DNA of 64,000 nt from Planctomycetota bacterium. GTDB taxonomy: Bacteria > Planctomycetota > Phycisphaerae > UBA1845. Below are positions 17,675-27,254 of this stretch, one piece after another (positions within the stretch are counted from its first letter, which is position 1; the number at the start of each line of letters is the position of its first letter). The position numbers and the translations under genes are program-made. The DNA lies in contig JAJRPG010000060.1 of NCBI GenBank assembly GCA_024280855.1, positions 1 to 64,000 of the forward strand, in the 5' to 3' direction. The notes beneath the pieces were generated by a model. That model saw nothing but the letters and a program-made list of their open reading frames with translations, did no database searches and was not told the origin of the DNA.

Positions 17675-18939
17675 GATGATTTCAATCGACTAACCGACCG
17701 CCACTCCCACAGCCGGACAACTGCCCACGCAGCTAACAACTCAAGCAAAGGCATCGCGGGCAAACGATATCGCACGCTACCCACAAACAAGCAATGCACC
17801 AAGGTGATATAAACGCCCGGCAACAGCAACCAAGCCACCACCCGCCAACCACCATTCTCTCGTATTCTCAACAACCTCCAAGCCCCGACAAGGGCTAATC
17901 CGTAAATCGGTATCGTCCAAACCGCTGAAATCGCCCGCACAGCCGATGATTGATAAGTTTTGACGTTGGGAAGCGGGTTCCACAGCCTTGATAATTTCAC
18001 TCCGGCCAATTTCACGATACGCACCGGATCATCTCGCATCGCCTCAAACGAAGCCTTCATAAACCAGCGATTCCACGCAGCTTCGTCCAGCCCGCTCACT
18101 TCTGACATCATCGAAACATCAGCTAAGTCACCGCTGCCATCCGCCTGTGGACCAACGCCGTCATAAAGCGAAATCCCGCCGCGATGCGTTAGCCAACACC
18201 ACTCACCCGCTACGCGACTATTTCGCGCCGCCCAAGGCAACAACGAAACCACCACCACAAGCATCGCCAGCGTCACACCACGCATCGCCCGCCATCGATC
18301 TTTGGCACAAACCACTAACCATAACCACATCAACACGACCAAGCCAAGACTCGACTCACGCACATAAATACTCAAAGCTGACATCAACCCGACAGTCAAC
18401 CAAACTGACCAACGGCGATCGTCCTGCTTACCGCTGACCAAGGGATTCACGATTAGATACAGCGCAAGCAAGACAAATATGAACAGCGTTTCGGTAAGCA
18501 GAAGTGAAGAGAAAAATACCAGGAACGGGTCACACGCGACCAGCAACCCTGCGACGACACCCACCGCAGGCGAAAATAACCTCCGCCCTAGCACCGCAAC
18601 AAGTACCGCAGCCCCCGCGCCAATCAGCCAATGACCAATCTTCGCCACGATAATTCCGGATGGGATTTGGGTAAAAACGGAAAGGACGCCTGGGTAAAGC
18701 GGCATGCGTGTTGCCCGAAAGCCAAACTCATCGCACAGGCCTCCGCCCTTTGCCAGCGAAGTCGCCATTAGCCAATACTGCTGCTCGTCGGGAAACTCTA
18801 ACGATGCGTCCCCCGCAGCTTGCATCAACCGCCAAACGCCCCACCCAACCCGCAACGATAAAGCCACGAGAAAAACCAGCCAACTCCCTCTCCAAATCGC
18901 TCCATGACGATTGGCTAATCCTTCACGATGGGTTGGCAC
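17671..18939 (-). CDS. GT39/ArnT-like membrane glycosyltransferase
   Basis: A 422-residue polytopic protein of the PMT_2/ArnT superfamily, which transfers a sugar from a polyprenyl-phosphate carrier on the periplasmic side. The first external loop carries the catalytic-type acidic pair (FPDEQQYW), followed by R.PLYPG, and 9-10 further hydrophobic helices. The start is GTG 18939, only 11 bases after the tilS stop and without a visible ribosome site, so it probably depends on translational coupling. Its end overlaps the AsmA-like start by four bases. The acceptor is unknown. Confidence 0.85.
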   Translation of the reverse strand: MPTHREGLANRHGAIWRGSWLVFLVALSLRVGWGVWRLMQAAGDASLEFPDEQQYWLMATSLAKGGGLCDEFGFRATRMPLYPGVLSVFTQIPSGIIVAKIGHWLIGAGAAVLVAVLGRRLFSPAVGVVAGLLVACDPFLVFFSSLLLTETLFIFVLLALYLIVNPLVSGKQDDRRWSVWLTVGLMSALSIYVRESSLGLVVLMWLWLVVCAKDRWRAMRGVTLAMLVVVVSLLPWAARNSRVAGEWCWLTHRGGISLYDGVGPQADGSGDLADVSMMSEVSGLDEAAWNRWFMKASFEAMRDDPVRIVKLAGVKLSRLWNPLPNVKTYQSSAVRAISAVWTIPIYGLALVGAWRLLRIRENGGWRVVAWLLLPGVYITLVHCLFVGSVRYRLPAMPLLELLAAWAVVRLWEWRSVSRLKSS

Positions 18940-18950
18940 TTTAGCTATGA

Positions 18951-20390
18951 CTAAATCGACTCAATAGGACAGGCCTGAAGATGCAACACGCGGCGCGTGA
19001 GTGACGTTATCTTGACACGTTCGTCTATGCGATGACCAATAATCCAAATAGGGCCTAGGTGGTCGCAAAGCACAGCTACCCGCTCTCTTGCGAGAGGCTC
19101 AACTTTGGCATCAGTCAAAAAATCAGACAGCTTTTTCGTTCCTGGCGCACCCAATGGGAAAAACCGCTCCCCTGACCGCCTTGGCCTAACCACCAGCGGC
19201 AATCGAACAGCATCGAAATCGACATATTCCTCCATCGGACTAGCCTGTTCACGCAGGTGCGCAATATCAGCCGCCCCAACGTCCTCGATCGTGCAATCAA
19301 TCACCAGTCGTCGAATAGGTAGCGTCGTTTTACCCGGTACATGCACAGATATTTCCGGCGAAATCGCTTCACGAGGCTCGTCCGACGGGAATGAAAATAC
19401 CAACTGCTTATACCGCTTCTCAATCTCCATGCCGCCCGGCAATTGCACATGCTTGCCGCTGCTCGAATCGCCAATTAAATCAACGGCTGCGACAAGGTTC
19501 GCAAAGGATAAGTTTTGTTCACCCAACCCAAACGAACGGTAGGCTAACCGTACCAACTCGGTCTGTACGATACGACTTTTACGCCCCACGGCTTCACCGT
19601 TGAGAATCAATTCCTGATCGGTCCGCGCGATCACCAATGTTTCAAAAGTGCGTTGCACCGTTTCGCTGAGATACTCTTCTAACCATTGCGCCTGCTCACC
19701 AAGCCTGGTCAGCGCGTCTCGAACTTGTGGATTCACCAAATCTTCAACTTGAGGCAATATAACATTCCTCATGCGATTGCGCATCGGCTCATTGGATTCG
19801 TTGCTCTTATCCTCACGATAGGCTACGCCCACGTCATCAAGATATTCGCAGATAGACTTTCGTGTAAATCGAAGGAGCGGGCGAACCAAATTTATCTCAC
19901 TACCAAAATGAAGCGCTCGCATAGCTGGAATGCCAGCCAATCCGCGTAACCCCGTGCCGCGTAAAATGCGATGCAAAATGGTTTCCGCGTTGTCGTCCGC
20001 ATGATGACCAACCGCCACCAGCTTAGCCCCGGTCTTCAAACACACTCTTTCAAAAAAAGCATATCGCTCATGACGACCAACTTCTTCCTCGCCACCAGAT
20101 GCTTGCTTGGATAACGAAGCCACATCTCGCTGATCGATTGTACATGGCAGGCTATAATCATCGGCTACCCCCTGCACAAAAGCGGCATCAGCCTCAGCTT
20201 CTTCGGGGCGTAGTTGATGATTTAGATGAGCAATGTGAATCTTGAGTTGCCAGTCGGATTTTTTATTGAGTGAATAAAGCAGATGCAATAGTGCGATCGA
20301 ATCAGGCCCGCCTGACACACCGACCACAACGCGACTATCCTTAGCCATCGATAGATGCGAATCCAATTCGTGAGCGATAGCCTTGAGCAT
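18951..20390 (-). CDS. tilS: tRNA(Ile)-lysidine synthase TilS
   Basis: TilS converts C34 of the AUA-reading tRNA-Ile to lysidine using ATP and lysine, an essential decoding step. The 479-residue protein has the PP-loop SGGPDS at residues 26-31, the H-x-x-H/D region (VGHHADDNAET), and a C-terminal TilS domain ending at a PLVVRPRRSGERFFPLG segment typical of the family. The start was moved to ATG 20390: gggggattggtgat directly before it offers a ribosome site, and it fits the family N-terminus. A longer frame begins with TTG at 20447. It follows the E3 gene by about 70 bases and precedes the glycosyltransferase by 11. Confidence 0.93.
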   Translation of the reverse strand: MLKAIAHELDSHLSMAKDSRVVVGVSGGPDSIALLHLLYSLNKKSDWQLKIHIAHLNHQLRPEEAEADAAFVQGVADDYSLPCTIDQRDVASLSKQASGGEEEVGRHERYAFFERVCLKTGAKLVAVGHHADDNAETILHRILRGTGLRGLAGIPAMRALHFGSEINLVRPLLRFTRKSICEYLDDVGVAYREDKSNESNEPMRNRMRNVILPQVEDLVNPQVRDALTRLGEQAQWLEEYLSETVQRTFETLVIARTDQELILNGEAVGRKSRIVQTELVRLAYRSFGLGEQNLSFANLVAAVDLIGDSSSGKHVQLPGGMEIEKRYKQLVFSFPSDEPREAISPEISVHVPGKTTLPIRRLVIDCTIEDVGAADIAHLREQASPMEEYVDFDAVRLPLVVRPRRSGERFFPLGAPGTKKLSDFLTDAKVEPLARERVAVLCDHLGPIWIIGHRIDERVKITSLTRRVLHLQACPIESI

Positions 20391-20459
20391 ATCACCAATC
20401 CCCCGTTGACCAACCAGCCGATCGCGCTCCCCAAAGCACGTCAGCAAAAAACCGTACTC

Positions 20460-21851
20460 TTACACGTCAATCATATGGGCTACGTCGCTCATCATCTCAG
20501 AAAGCGTAGGATGCGGATGAACGGTAGATGCAATATCGTGCCCCACAGCGCCCATCTCCAGAGCCAGCACCGACTCGGCAATCATTTCGCCAGCATGAAT
20601 CCCGCTAATCCCCACGCCCAATAGTCGCCCAGTCGTCTTATCATAGATCAACTTAGTCAACCCGTCGGTTCGCCCCAGCGCGACCGCCCTACCCGAAGCT
20701 GCCCAAGGCATTTTCTTGATCGCGTAGTTAAGCCCCTGCGTCTTAGCCTCTTCTTCTGTCACCCCTGCCCAGGCAATTTCAGGATCAGTAAATACAACGG
20801 CTGGAATCGCTCGCGGTTCAAATACAACATCTTTTCCAGCTAATCTATCAGCAAGGACCATCCCCTCGTGCAAAGCTTTATGGGCTAACATGGGATTGCC
20901 AATGACATCGCCGATGGCAAATATCTTCGGTGCGGTCGTCGCAAAGCCTGCGTCAACCTGAATAAAACCGCGTTCATCGACCTCAACGCCAACTTTGTCC
21001 AGGCCCAAGTCCCGCGAATTTGGCACCCGGCCAACAGCGACCAATACCTTGTCGAACTTTTTGGATTTCGGGACGTTCTTACCCTCAATCCCCAGCGTGA
21101 TAGAGCCTTTAGTCTCTTTCATGCTAACGACCCGGGTCTCCAAACAAATCTCGGTAAAATCAGATTCGAGGCGTTTGAACAAGGGACGACACAAATCTCG
21201 ATCCGCACCGGGCAACAACGTCGGTGTCATCTCAATGACAGTCACCTTAGAACCTAAGCCCGCGTAAACCTGACCTAATTCCAGACCTATATACCCGCCA
21301 CCAATAACAGCTAGGGTCTTGGGAATATCTTTCATCGCCAGCGCCGTTCGCGCCGTGAGTACATTCGGCGAATCTATTTGAATATCACGCAGACGAATCG
21401 CGCGTGACCCTGTCGCAATAATCGCTCGACGAAACTTGATGCGGGCAATATCGCCATCTTTAATAACGACATGTTTGCCATCCTCAAAAATCGCCGTGCC
21501 CTGCACCCGCTCCACACCAAACTTTTTACACTGACTAGCCAAACCTGCTGAAAGCTTATCAATCACGCTGTCTTTATAGGCACGAATGGCATTCACATCG
21601 ATCTTGGGCTTGCCAAAATCAATGCCCTTCTCTTTCGAGCTAGCAGCTGAGTGAATAAGTTCGACCATTGACAAATAAGTCTTGGAGGGAATGCAGCCAC
21701 GTTGCAGACACACGCCGCCTAGTACGGGCATGCGTTCTACAATGGTCGTCGAAATGCCGTGTTGCGCAGCCCGAAAAGCCGCATGATAACCACCAGGGCC
21801 GCCGCCAATAACTAGAAGATCCGTCTCCTGCGTGAACTCACCTACAACCAT
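20460..21851 (-). CDS. lpdA: Dihydrolipoyl dehydrogenase (E3)
   Basis: FAD flavoprotein that reoxidises the lipoyl groups of E2 and passes electrons to NAD. The 463-residue protein has the FAD-binding GGGPGGYHAA (about 17-25), the redox disulfide CLQRGC (Cys48, Cys53), the NAD-binding GGGYIGLE (about 185) and the C-terminal catalytic H-P-H-P-T..SE (His447 and Glu452). The usual NxG in the disulfide loop (CLNVGC) is replaced by QRG, as in a number of E3 paralogues. A good ribosome site aaggaaa lies seven bases before the ATG. It is the fourth gene of the E1a-E1b-E2-E3 operon. Confidence 0.95.
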   Translation of the reverse strand: MVVGEFTQETDLLVIGGGPGGYHAAFRAAQHGISTTIVERMPVLGGVCLQRGCIPSKTYLSMVELIHSAASSKEKGIDFGKPKIDVNAIRAYKDSVIDKLSAGLASQCKKFGVERVQGTAIFEDGKHVVIKDGDIARIKFRRAIIATGSRAIRLRDIQIDSPNVLTARTALAMKDIPKTLAVIGGGYIGLELGQVYAGLGSKVTVIEMTPTLLPGADRDLCRPLFKRLESDFTEICLETRVVSMKETKGSITLGIEGKNVPKSKKFDKVLVAVGRVPNSRDLGLDKVGVEVDERGFIQVDAGFATTAPKIFAIGDVIGNPMLAHKALHEGMVLADRLAGKDVVFEPRAIPAVVFTDPEIAWAGVTEEEAKTQGLNYAIKKMPWAASGRAVALGRTDGLTKLIYDKTTGRLLGVGISGIHAGEMIAESVLALEMGAVGHDIASTVHPHPTLSEMMSDVAHMIDV

Positions 21852-21917
21852 GTCGGGTTTCCTTACCTACTTATTGGCTTGTGCCATCGACTACTTTTAC
21901 AACGCACCAAACATCAA

Positions 21918-23213
21918 TCAGTCCAGCATAAACCTAGCCGGTGTATTCAGGTAGCTAATAATATCGCCGGCAAATCTTGCGGCGTTCGCACCGTCAGTCA
22001 CCCGATGATCGAACGATAGATTAAACGGCAATTGCAACGCCTCAGATAACTCGCCGTCTTGAATCACAGGCACTTTGCGTGAACGACCAAGACCTAAGAT
22101 AGCCACTTCGGGATAGTTAATAATCGGCGTACTCACCGTACCACCCAACGCACCAACATTGGTAATCGTAAACGTACCGCCGCGTAAATCTTCAATCGCA
22201 AATTTATTGTCACGAATGCGATCCGCTAACAACCGCAGCTCCTGCGCAATGCCACGTAGCGTAAGTTGATCTGCATTACGCATCACCGGAACCACCAGGC
22301 CTCGCTCCGTATCGACAGCGATTCCGATGTTCACATATTCCTTGTAAATCACCGTGCCCAGGTCTTCATCTAACGAAGCATTAAAAATCGGATGTTTCTT
22401 CAAACCCAAACAAACCGCCCGAATCACAAAGGCCATCAGCGTCAGCTTGGGATCATTCCCCGTAGCCTCATTTAGCTCACGACGCATCAACTCAAGATCG
22501 GTAATATCCACATCGTCACAGTGCGTCACATGCACAGCCGTAAACGCAGAACGTGACATTTGCTTCGCGATGGTTTTACGAATTTGACTTACCGGTACGC
22601 GACATGTCTTGCCCCAGTTGTCACTACCCGACTCGCCCGCAGGAATGCCAACCGGCGCCACAGCCGCACGCGACATCGCGCCCGAAGCCGAAGCTGCATC
22701 CGATGCACCGCCGCCAGCAACCGCGCTTTCCACATCAGATTTAGTGATCCGTCCACCCGCACCACTGCCGGTGATGCTGTCCAGATCAATACCCTTTTCC
22801 CTTGCCAATTTTCTTACCGCAGGCGCAGCCGCTGCCGTTGTCCTTCGCGGCGCACCATTAGACGCCGACGTTGAAGACGCAGCCGTGTGTGAAGTAACGG
22901 GAGCAGGCGCAGGCGTTGATGCTGATGGCTTAGCTGCCTTGGCAGCTTTACCCGAAGCAGCAGGCGCAGCAGCCCCACCATCTTCAAAGGTGACAACCAC
23001 GTCGCCGACGTTTACCGTCTGCCCATCTTTCACATGTACCTGCTGCACCTTGCCAGAATAAGGGGAGGGTATTTCAACCGCAGCCTTGTCGGTTTCAACC
23101 TCCATAAGATACTGATCTTCGACGATCGTCTCACCCGCGCTTACAAGAACGCGAATGATCTGCGCCTCCGCAATACCTTCACCGAGATCAGGAAGAGCGA
23201 ATTCCTTAGACAT
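21918..23213 (-). CDS. 2-oxo acid dehydrogenase E2, dihydrolipoamide acyltransferase
   Basis: Core acyltransferase of a 2-oxo acid dehydrogenase complex, 431 residues. In order: one lipoyl domain (lysine in ETDKA near residue 43), an Ala/Pro/Ser linker, the peripheral subunit-binding domain (VRKLAREKGIDL..GSGAGGRI), a second linker, and the catalytic domain ending with the DHRVTDG motif (His near 403). The start is ATG 23213 with ggag eight bases upstream; a TTG just before it also lies in frame. It sits about 100 bases after E1b. The substrate (pyruvate or branched-chain 2-oxo acids) cannot be fixed from sequence by eye. Confidence 0.93.
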   Translation of the reverse strand: MSKEFALPDLGEGIAEAQIIRVLVSAGETIVEDQYLMEVETDKAAVEIPSPYSGKVQQVHVKDGQTVNVGDVVVTFEDGGAAAPAASGKAAKAAKPSASTPAPAPVTSHTAASSTSASNGAPRRTTAAAAPAVRKLAREKGIDLDSITGSGAGGRITKSDVESAVAGGGASDAASASGAMSRAAVAPVGIPAGESGSDNWGKTCRVPVSQIRKTIAKQMSRSAFTAVHVTHCDDVDITDLELMRRELNEATGNDPKLTLMAFVIRAVCLGLKKHPIFNASLDEDLGTVIYKEYVNIGIAVDTERGLVVPVMRNADQLTLRGIAQELRLLADRIRDNKFAIEDLRGGTFTITNVGALGGTVSTPIINYPEVAILGLGRSRKVPVIQDGELSEALQLPFNLSFDHRVTDGANAARFAGDIISYLNTPARFMLD

Positions 23214-23280
23214 CAAATTAACTCCAAGGGGGTTAGCAAAGTAAATTTAGAAATAGTTAGTCCGTCTGCCCCAAAATCCA

Positions 23281-23315
23281 CCGCAGGCAAACTACCCGCC
23301 TACGATAACCTGCGG
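23281..23315 (-). repeat. Inverted repeat in the E1b-E2 gap
   Basis: ccgcagg (23281-23287) pairs with cctgcgg (23309-23315) over a 21-base loop, in the only sizeable gap of the dehydrogenase operon. It could tune expression of E2 and E3 relative to E1 by stabilising or partly ending the message, or be one of the local dispersed palindromes. Confidence 0.35.
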
Positions 23316-23317
23316 GG

Positions 23318-24409
23318 CTACTCGAACGCCAACACTTCACGAACAGCATGAGTAATACGATCAGTATTTGGCAAAAAGGCCCGCTCACGCGCGAAGTAGG
23401 GGAACTGTACGTCAAATCCGGTGATTCGGCGAATCGGTGCCTCCAGATAGTCCAAAGACCGCTCCACAATACGGGCTACGACTTCAGAGCCGATGCCGCA
23501 ATTGCGAGGCCCCTCATGCACCACCACCGCACGGCCAGTTTTCTGGACCGAATTAATAATGGTTTCAGTATCAAGAGGCGACACCGTCAACAGATCGACC
23601 ACTTCAATAGAAGCCCCATCCGCCTCAGAAATATCCTCAGCCGCCTCCAAGCAAGGCCGCATCATCGCACCATACGAAATAATCGTCAGATCACTACCTT
23701 CTCGAGCCACATGGGCCTTGCCCAGCGGCATATACTCCAGCTCGTCCGGAACCTCCTCCTTAAAAGCTCGGTATAATTGCTTAGGCTCATAAAAGATGAC
23801 CGGGTCCGGATGGCGAATCGACTCTAATAACAACGCCCGCGCATTTCGCGGCGTCGAAGGAATAACTGTAAGCAAGCCCGGCGTATGGGCATAATAAGCT
23901 TCTCGACTTTCACTATGATGCTCAACCGCACGAATGCCGCCGCCGTAAGGCATACGAATCACCATCGGCATACCATATCGCCCGCGTGTGCGGTTGCGAA
24001 AGCGAGACATGTGTTGCTCTACCTGGTGAAAAGCCTGATAGGCAAAACCCGAAAACTGCATCTCAGCCACAGGTTTTAACCCATAAAGCGCCATACCAAC
24101 TGCGCCGCCAATAATCGCCCCCTCCGCGAGCGGAGTATCGATCACACGCTTATCGCCGTAACGATCCAACAGATCAGCCGTGGCACGAAACACGCCTTCG
24201 TCTACGCCGATGTCCTGACCTAATAGCACGACAGAATCATCCGTTCTTAAGGCGTCATCCATCGCGCGATTGATCGCGGACAACATCGTCATCATCGTCA
24301 TGGAACCCGTCCCGCTATCTTGACCACCCGCACCGGCATCGAATTTACCGTTGGGTGGCGTACTTTTGGAGTTACCGCTGGATCGCTTCGTAGCTGGTAT
24401 ACTTGACAT
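23318..24409 (-). CDS. 2-oxo acid dehydrogenase E1 component, beta subunit
   Basis: Beta subunit of the thiamine-diphosphate-dependent E1 enzyme, 363 residues. The family region starts at about residue 37 (MTMLSAINRAMDDAL) and contains GEDIG-like LLGQDIGVDEGVFRAT, DTPLAEGAIIGGAVGMAL and the C-terminal R.TGFDVQFPYF block. Before it lies a Gly/Ser/Thr-rich extension of about 35 residues that is not usual for the family; the internal Met37/Met39 could be the true start, but neither start has a strong ribosome site. Start and stop are four bases from the E1a gene. E1b and E2 are in the usual order. Confidence 0.93.
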   Translation of the reverse strand: MSSIPATKRSSGNSKSTPPNGKFDAGAGGQDSGTGSMTMMTMLSAINRAMDDALRTDDSVVLLGQDIGVDEGVFRATADLLDRYGDKRVIDTPLAEGAIIGGAVGMALYGLKPVAEMQFSGFAYQAFHQVEQHMSRFRNRTRGRYGMPMVIRMPYGGGIRAVEHHSESREAYYAHTPGLLTVIPSTPRNARALLLESIRHPDPVIFYEPKQLYRAFKEEVPDELEYMPLGKAHVAREGSDLTIISYGAMMRPCLEAAEDISEADGASIEVVDLLTVSPLDTETIINSVQKTGRAVVVHEGPRNCGIGSEVVARIVERSLDYLEAPIRRITGFDVQFPYFARERAFLPNTDRITHAVREVLAFE

Positions 24410-24412
24410 AAT

Positions 24413-25534
24413 CTAGTGCCCCAATCCAACGCCTTCGCGCTCTATACAAGCCGCGAACTCTGCCCGTTGCTCAACCAATTCCTGCGGCATCTCAGCTAGC
24501 AAGTAATCAAAACAATCCATCGGATCGACATCGCGACAAGCCTCATATCGCTCCACCGCTCCGGCGACCTCAGCTAAAATCTCTTTCTCAATTTTCTCGA
24601 TAGAAGCCTTGTCAAGAATCTTCCGCTCTTTGAGATACTTTTGAAAACGAGGAATCGGATCCAACTTTTCCCACTTCGCAACTTCAGCATCCGAACGATA
24701 TTTCTTAGGATCATCAGCTGTGGTATGAACGCCCAGACGATAAGTCACCGCCTCAATCAACGTGGTACCGCCGCCAGACTTAGCCCGGTCTACCGCTTCT
24801 TTTGTAGCTACATAGACCGACAAAGGGTCGTTGCCATCTACCTGAATACCTTCCACACCGTAAGCAATAGCCTTTTGAGCAATGGTCTCAGAAGCCGTCT
24901 GCTTTTCGCGTGGAATCGAAATTGCCCATTGGTTATTCTGGATCAATACGATCAGTGGAAGCTTATACACACCGGCGAAATTCAGCGCTTCGTGGAAATC
25001 GCCTTCGCTAGTGCCACCGTCTCCGCAATAACAAAGCACGGCGTGGTTATCACCTTTACAATGCATAGCCCAGGCAAGCCCCATCGCGTGGGGAACCTGC
25101 GAGGCAATCGGCACCGCTATCGGCGTATCGTTCACGCCCTCCGGCGGTTGACAACCCTCTTCATAGCCGCCCCAGAATTTCAGCACTGTCTCCAAAGGCC
25201 AGCCTCGATGATAAAAAGAGCCAGGCTCACGAAAAGCGTGAACCACCCAGTCTTCAGGCTCCATCACTACTGTAGCCGCACAATGAGTAGCCTCCTGACC
25301 CCGACACGGCCCATAAGTGCCGATGCGACCCTGACGCTGCATGTTAATACACCGCTCGTCTAACCGACGGGCGGTCATCATGAGGCGGTAAATATGTAGC
25401 AGCAGCTTGGGATCAAGCTTGGGGTCTAAGGCCTCGTCGACCTTGCCCTTGCCGTCAATAATGGACAAATAATCAATCGATGCTTTAATTTTTAATTTCT
25501 TACGTGGCAATTTGAACCCTCTCCCTCGGCCCAT
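24413..25534 (-). CDS. 2-oxo acid dehydrogenase E1 component, alpha subunit
   Basis: Alpha subunit of the E1 enzyme, 373 residues, which with the beta subunit decarboxylates a 2-oxo acid and loads the acyl group on E2. The thiamine-diphosphate motif runs GDGGTSEGDFHEALN to QNNQWAIS, and the region RMTARRLDER near residue 55 is typical. The first gene of the dehydrogenase operon, with a 193-base upstream gap (25535-25727) that must hold its promoter; no clear hexamers were seen. The short basic N-terminal extension (GRGRGFKLPRKKLK) is not standard. Sequence resembles both pyruvate (PdhA) and branched-chain (BkdA) types; the latter family often carries this layout. Confidence 0.93.
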   Translation of the reverse strand: MGRGRGFKLPRKKLKIKASIDYLSIIDGKGKVDEALDPKLDPKLLLHIYRLMMTARRLDERCINMQRQGRIGTYGPCRGQEATHCAATVVMEPEDWVVHAFREPGSFYHRGWPLETVLKFWGGYEEGCQPPEGVNDTPIAVPIASQVPHAMGLAWAMHCKGDNHAVLCYCGDGGTSEGDFHEALNFAGVYKLPLIVLIQNNQWAISIPREKQTASETIAQKAIAYGVEGIQVDGNDPLSVYVATKEAVDRAKSGGGTTLIEAVTYRLGVHTTADDPKKYRSDAEVAKWEKLDPIPRFQKYLKERKILDKASIEKIEKEILAEVAGAVERYEACRDVDPMDCFDYLLAEMPQELVEQRAEFAACIEREGVGLGH

Positions 25535-25727
25535 ACAAGACCATATTTAGGCGCAGTTTAGACGGAAAGATCGTTCGACACAAATCCTGGCCATCTGCAT
25601 CACCAAAAGCGTTACCAGCACGAGATTGCTCAGTCCAACATTCTCACACGCATTTGGGCGATCAAATAATCCTCTGCAATTAGTGCCGTAATGAGACAAA
25701 TACGATATCAGTCTCATGGCTGAGACA

Positions 25728-27254
25728 TCACCGATGTCCACGCGTAGACATTTTAGCCAAAGCGATGATCGCAGCTGCACTCAACGATGCCAGTATTAGC
25801 CAAACGCTCAGCGACACCAACATGCCATCTTCAAAGCGATGAAACTTTTCTACCAGCAAATGAGCTATCGGTGTGAAACCTGGCACACGAAGCAAGGCTG
25901 AGGTTGGCAACTCTGACATCGACAACGCCGCGACCACTGCGCCCAGCGCTAACCAGATAGGCCAATACATCATGACTATTAAATGAGCCAATACGCCAGA
26001 TTCATCCGCGCCATCCGTACCCGCCTGGGCCTGTAAATCGCGATCAACGAAACGGGCAATTAGATAGCCACCCAGCATCGCTATCCAGCCAAATCTTGCA
26101 ACGTTTCCCAGCATGACGATAGGCCAATGGTCGTATACCCAGCCGAACGGACCTGAGTTGTAGGCTGCGATGAAAGTTTCCCCCACCAACGCCCCCGGCG
26201 CAGCCCCGAACAAAATCGATAGCCCCAAAATACCGCGCATCGCATAACTCATCCCGGTTGACCGAGTCGCACCAGCTACCCCCCACCCCATCAATACCGA
26301 AACCAAACCAGCGGCACCAGCGACCATGAGCGACATCTTCAACTCATGGTCATAAGTCAGCCAGGCCTCCACCATCGCCTCCTGGCTCAATAGCTTCACA
26401 CATAACGCGCCAACAGGTATGACGATCGACACGCATATCAAAACAAGCGTTAGGATCATCACATATGGATTAGGTGCCATGACTACGTCAGTTTCATGGT
26501 AGTCCGTTTGCTCGCCAGGCAGTCGCACAGCCAGATAAATCGCAGCGCTAACGGCCATCAATGTTACGCCTATGGATGGCAGCGCGGGCCAAACGACAGC
26601 AGCTGCGCCATTCGTGCTTGTGGCCCAGCCTAATAATTCTGTAGCATAAACAATCAGCCCGCACGCATGGGGTACGCTGTATTCGTTAAAGAAAAAAACA
26701 AAGCAGCAACAGGCGACCATAGCTATGTAGTGTCGCATCGCTGGCAAGCCTACATGCAAAAATGCGCGGGCACGAGTGGTTTGAAGCAACGAAGCCTCAA
26801 ACGTACTTCGTGAAACGTGGGTCCACCCCCACCCCAAAAGCACTGATGCCATAGGCCAAGCCCACAAAGACCACATCGCTACGCACGCCCAAGGTGAACC
26901 TACCACATGGGGAATCAATCGCTGCCAGCCAAAGACGTAAACCATTGGTGGGGCGAGTACAATCGAAAACAACGCAACAGCTAGCACGGGGCGATCAAGC
27001 GCACGATTAACACGAGCGATTATCACGGCTGCGGGAATTGATATAGCCAGAGTAGCCAGGGTCGTAGCCAGGGCCATCCACGCACTTTTACCTACTAACA
27101 TAAGCCATCGCGGAAAGGACTCAGCCATCTCGTCGCTGGCACGAACTTCTAACGCCAGCGTCCCCAGAAACGCAATCATTGGCCAAACCAATACGCAAAG
27201 ATACGCCAGCCAGGCTAAACCAATGATCGCTTTACCTGTCACGGATGCTTTCAT
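25728..27254 (-). CDS. ABC transporter permease, iron(III)-type (two fused halves)
   Basis: A 508-residue membrane protein with about twelve hydrophobic helices, made of two permease halves of around 250 residues, the layout of FbpB/ThiP-type importers for Fe(III) or thiamine. Each half has a helix-loop segment of the binding-protein-dependent permease type, for example ARAFLHVGLPAMRHYI in the first half, where the EAA loop contacts the ATPase. Its start overlaps the end of the binding-protein gene by four bases (ATGA). No ATPase gene follows: the next 190 bases are empty and then the E1a gene begins. The ATPase must therefore be encoded elsewhere. Confidence 0.85.
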   Translation of the reverse strand: MKASVTGKAIIGLAWLAYLCVLVWPMIAFLGTLALEVRASDEMAESFPRWLMLVGKSAWMALATTLATLAISIPAAVIIARVNRALDRPVLAVALFSIVLAPPMVYVFGWQRLIPHVVGSPWACVAMWSLWAWPMASVLLGWGWTHVSRSTFEASLLQTTRARAFLHVGLPAMRHYIAMVACCCFVFFFNEYSVPHACGLIVYATELLGWATSTNGAAAVVWPALPSIGVTLMAVSAAIYLAVRLPGEQTDYHETDVVMAPNPYVMILTLVLICVSIVIPVGALCVKLLSQEAMVEAWLTYDHELKMSLMVAGAAGLVSVLMGWGVAGATRSTGMSYAMRGILGLSILFGAAPGALVGETFIAAYNSGPFGWVYDHWPIVMLGNVARFGWIAMLGGYLIARFVDRDLQAQAGTDGADESGVLAHLIVMMYWPIWLALGAVVAALSMSELPTSALLRVPGFTPIAHLLVEKFHRFEDGMLVSLSVWLILASLSAAAIIALAKMSTRGHR

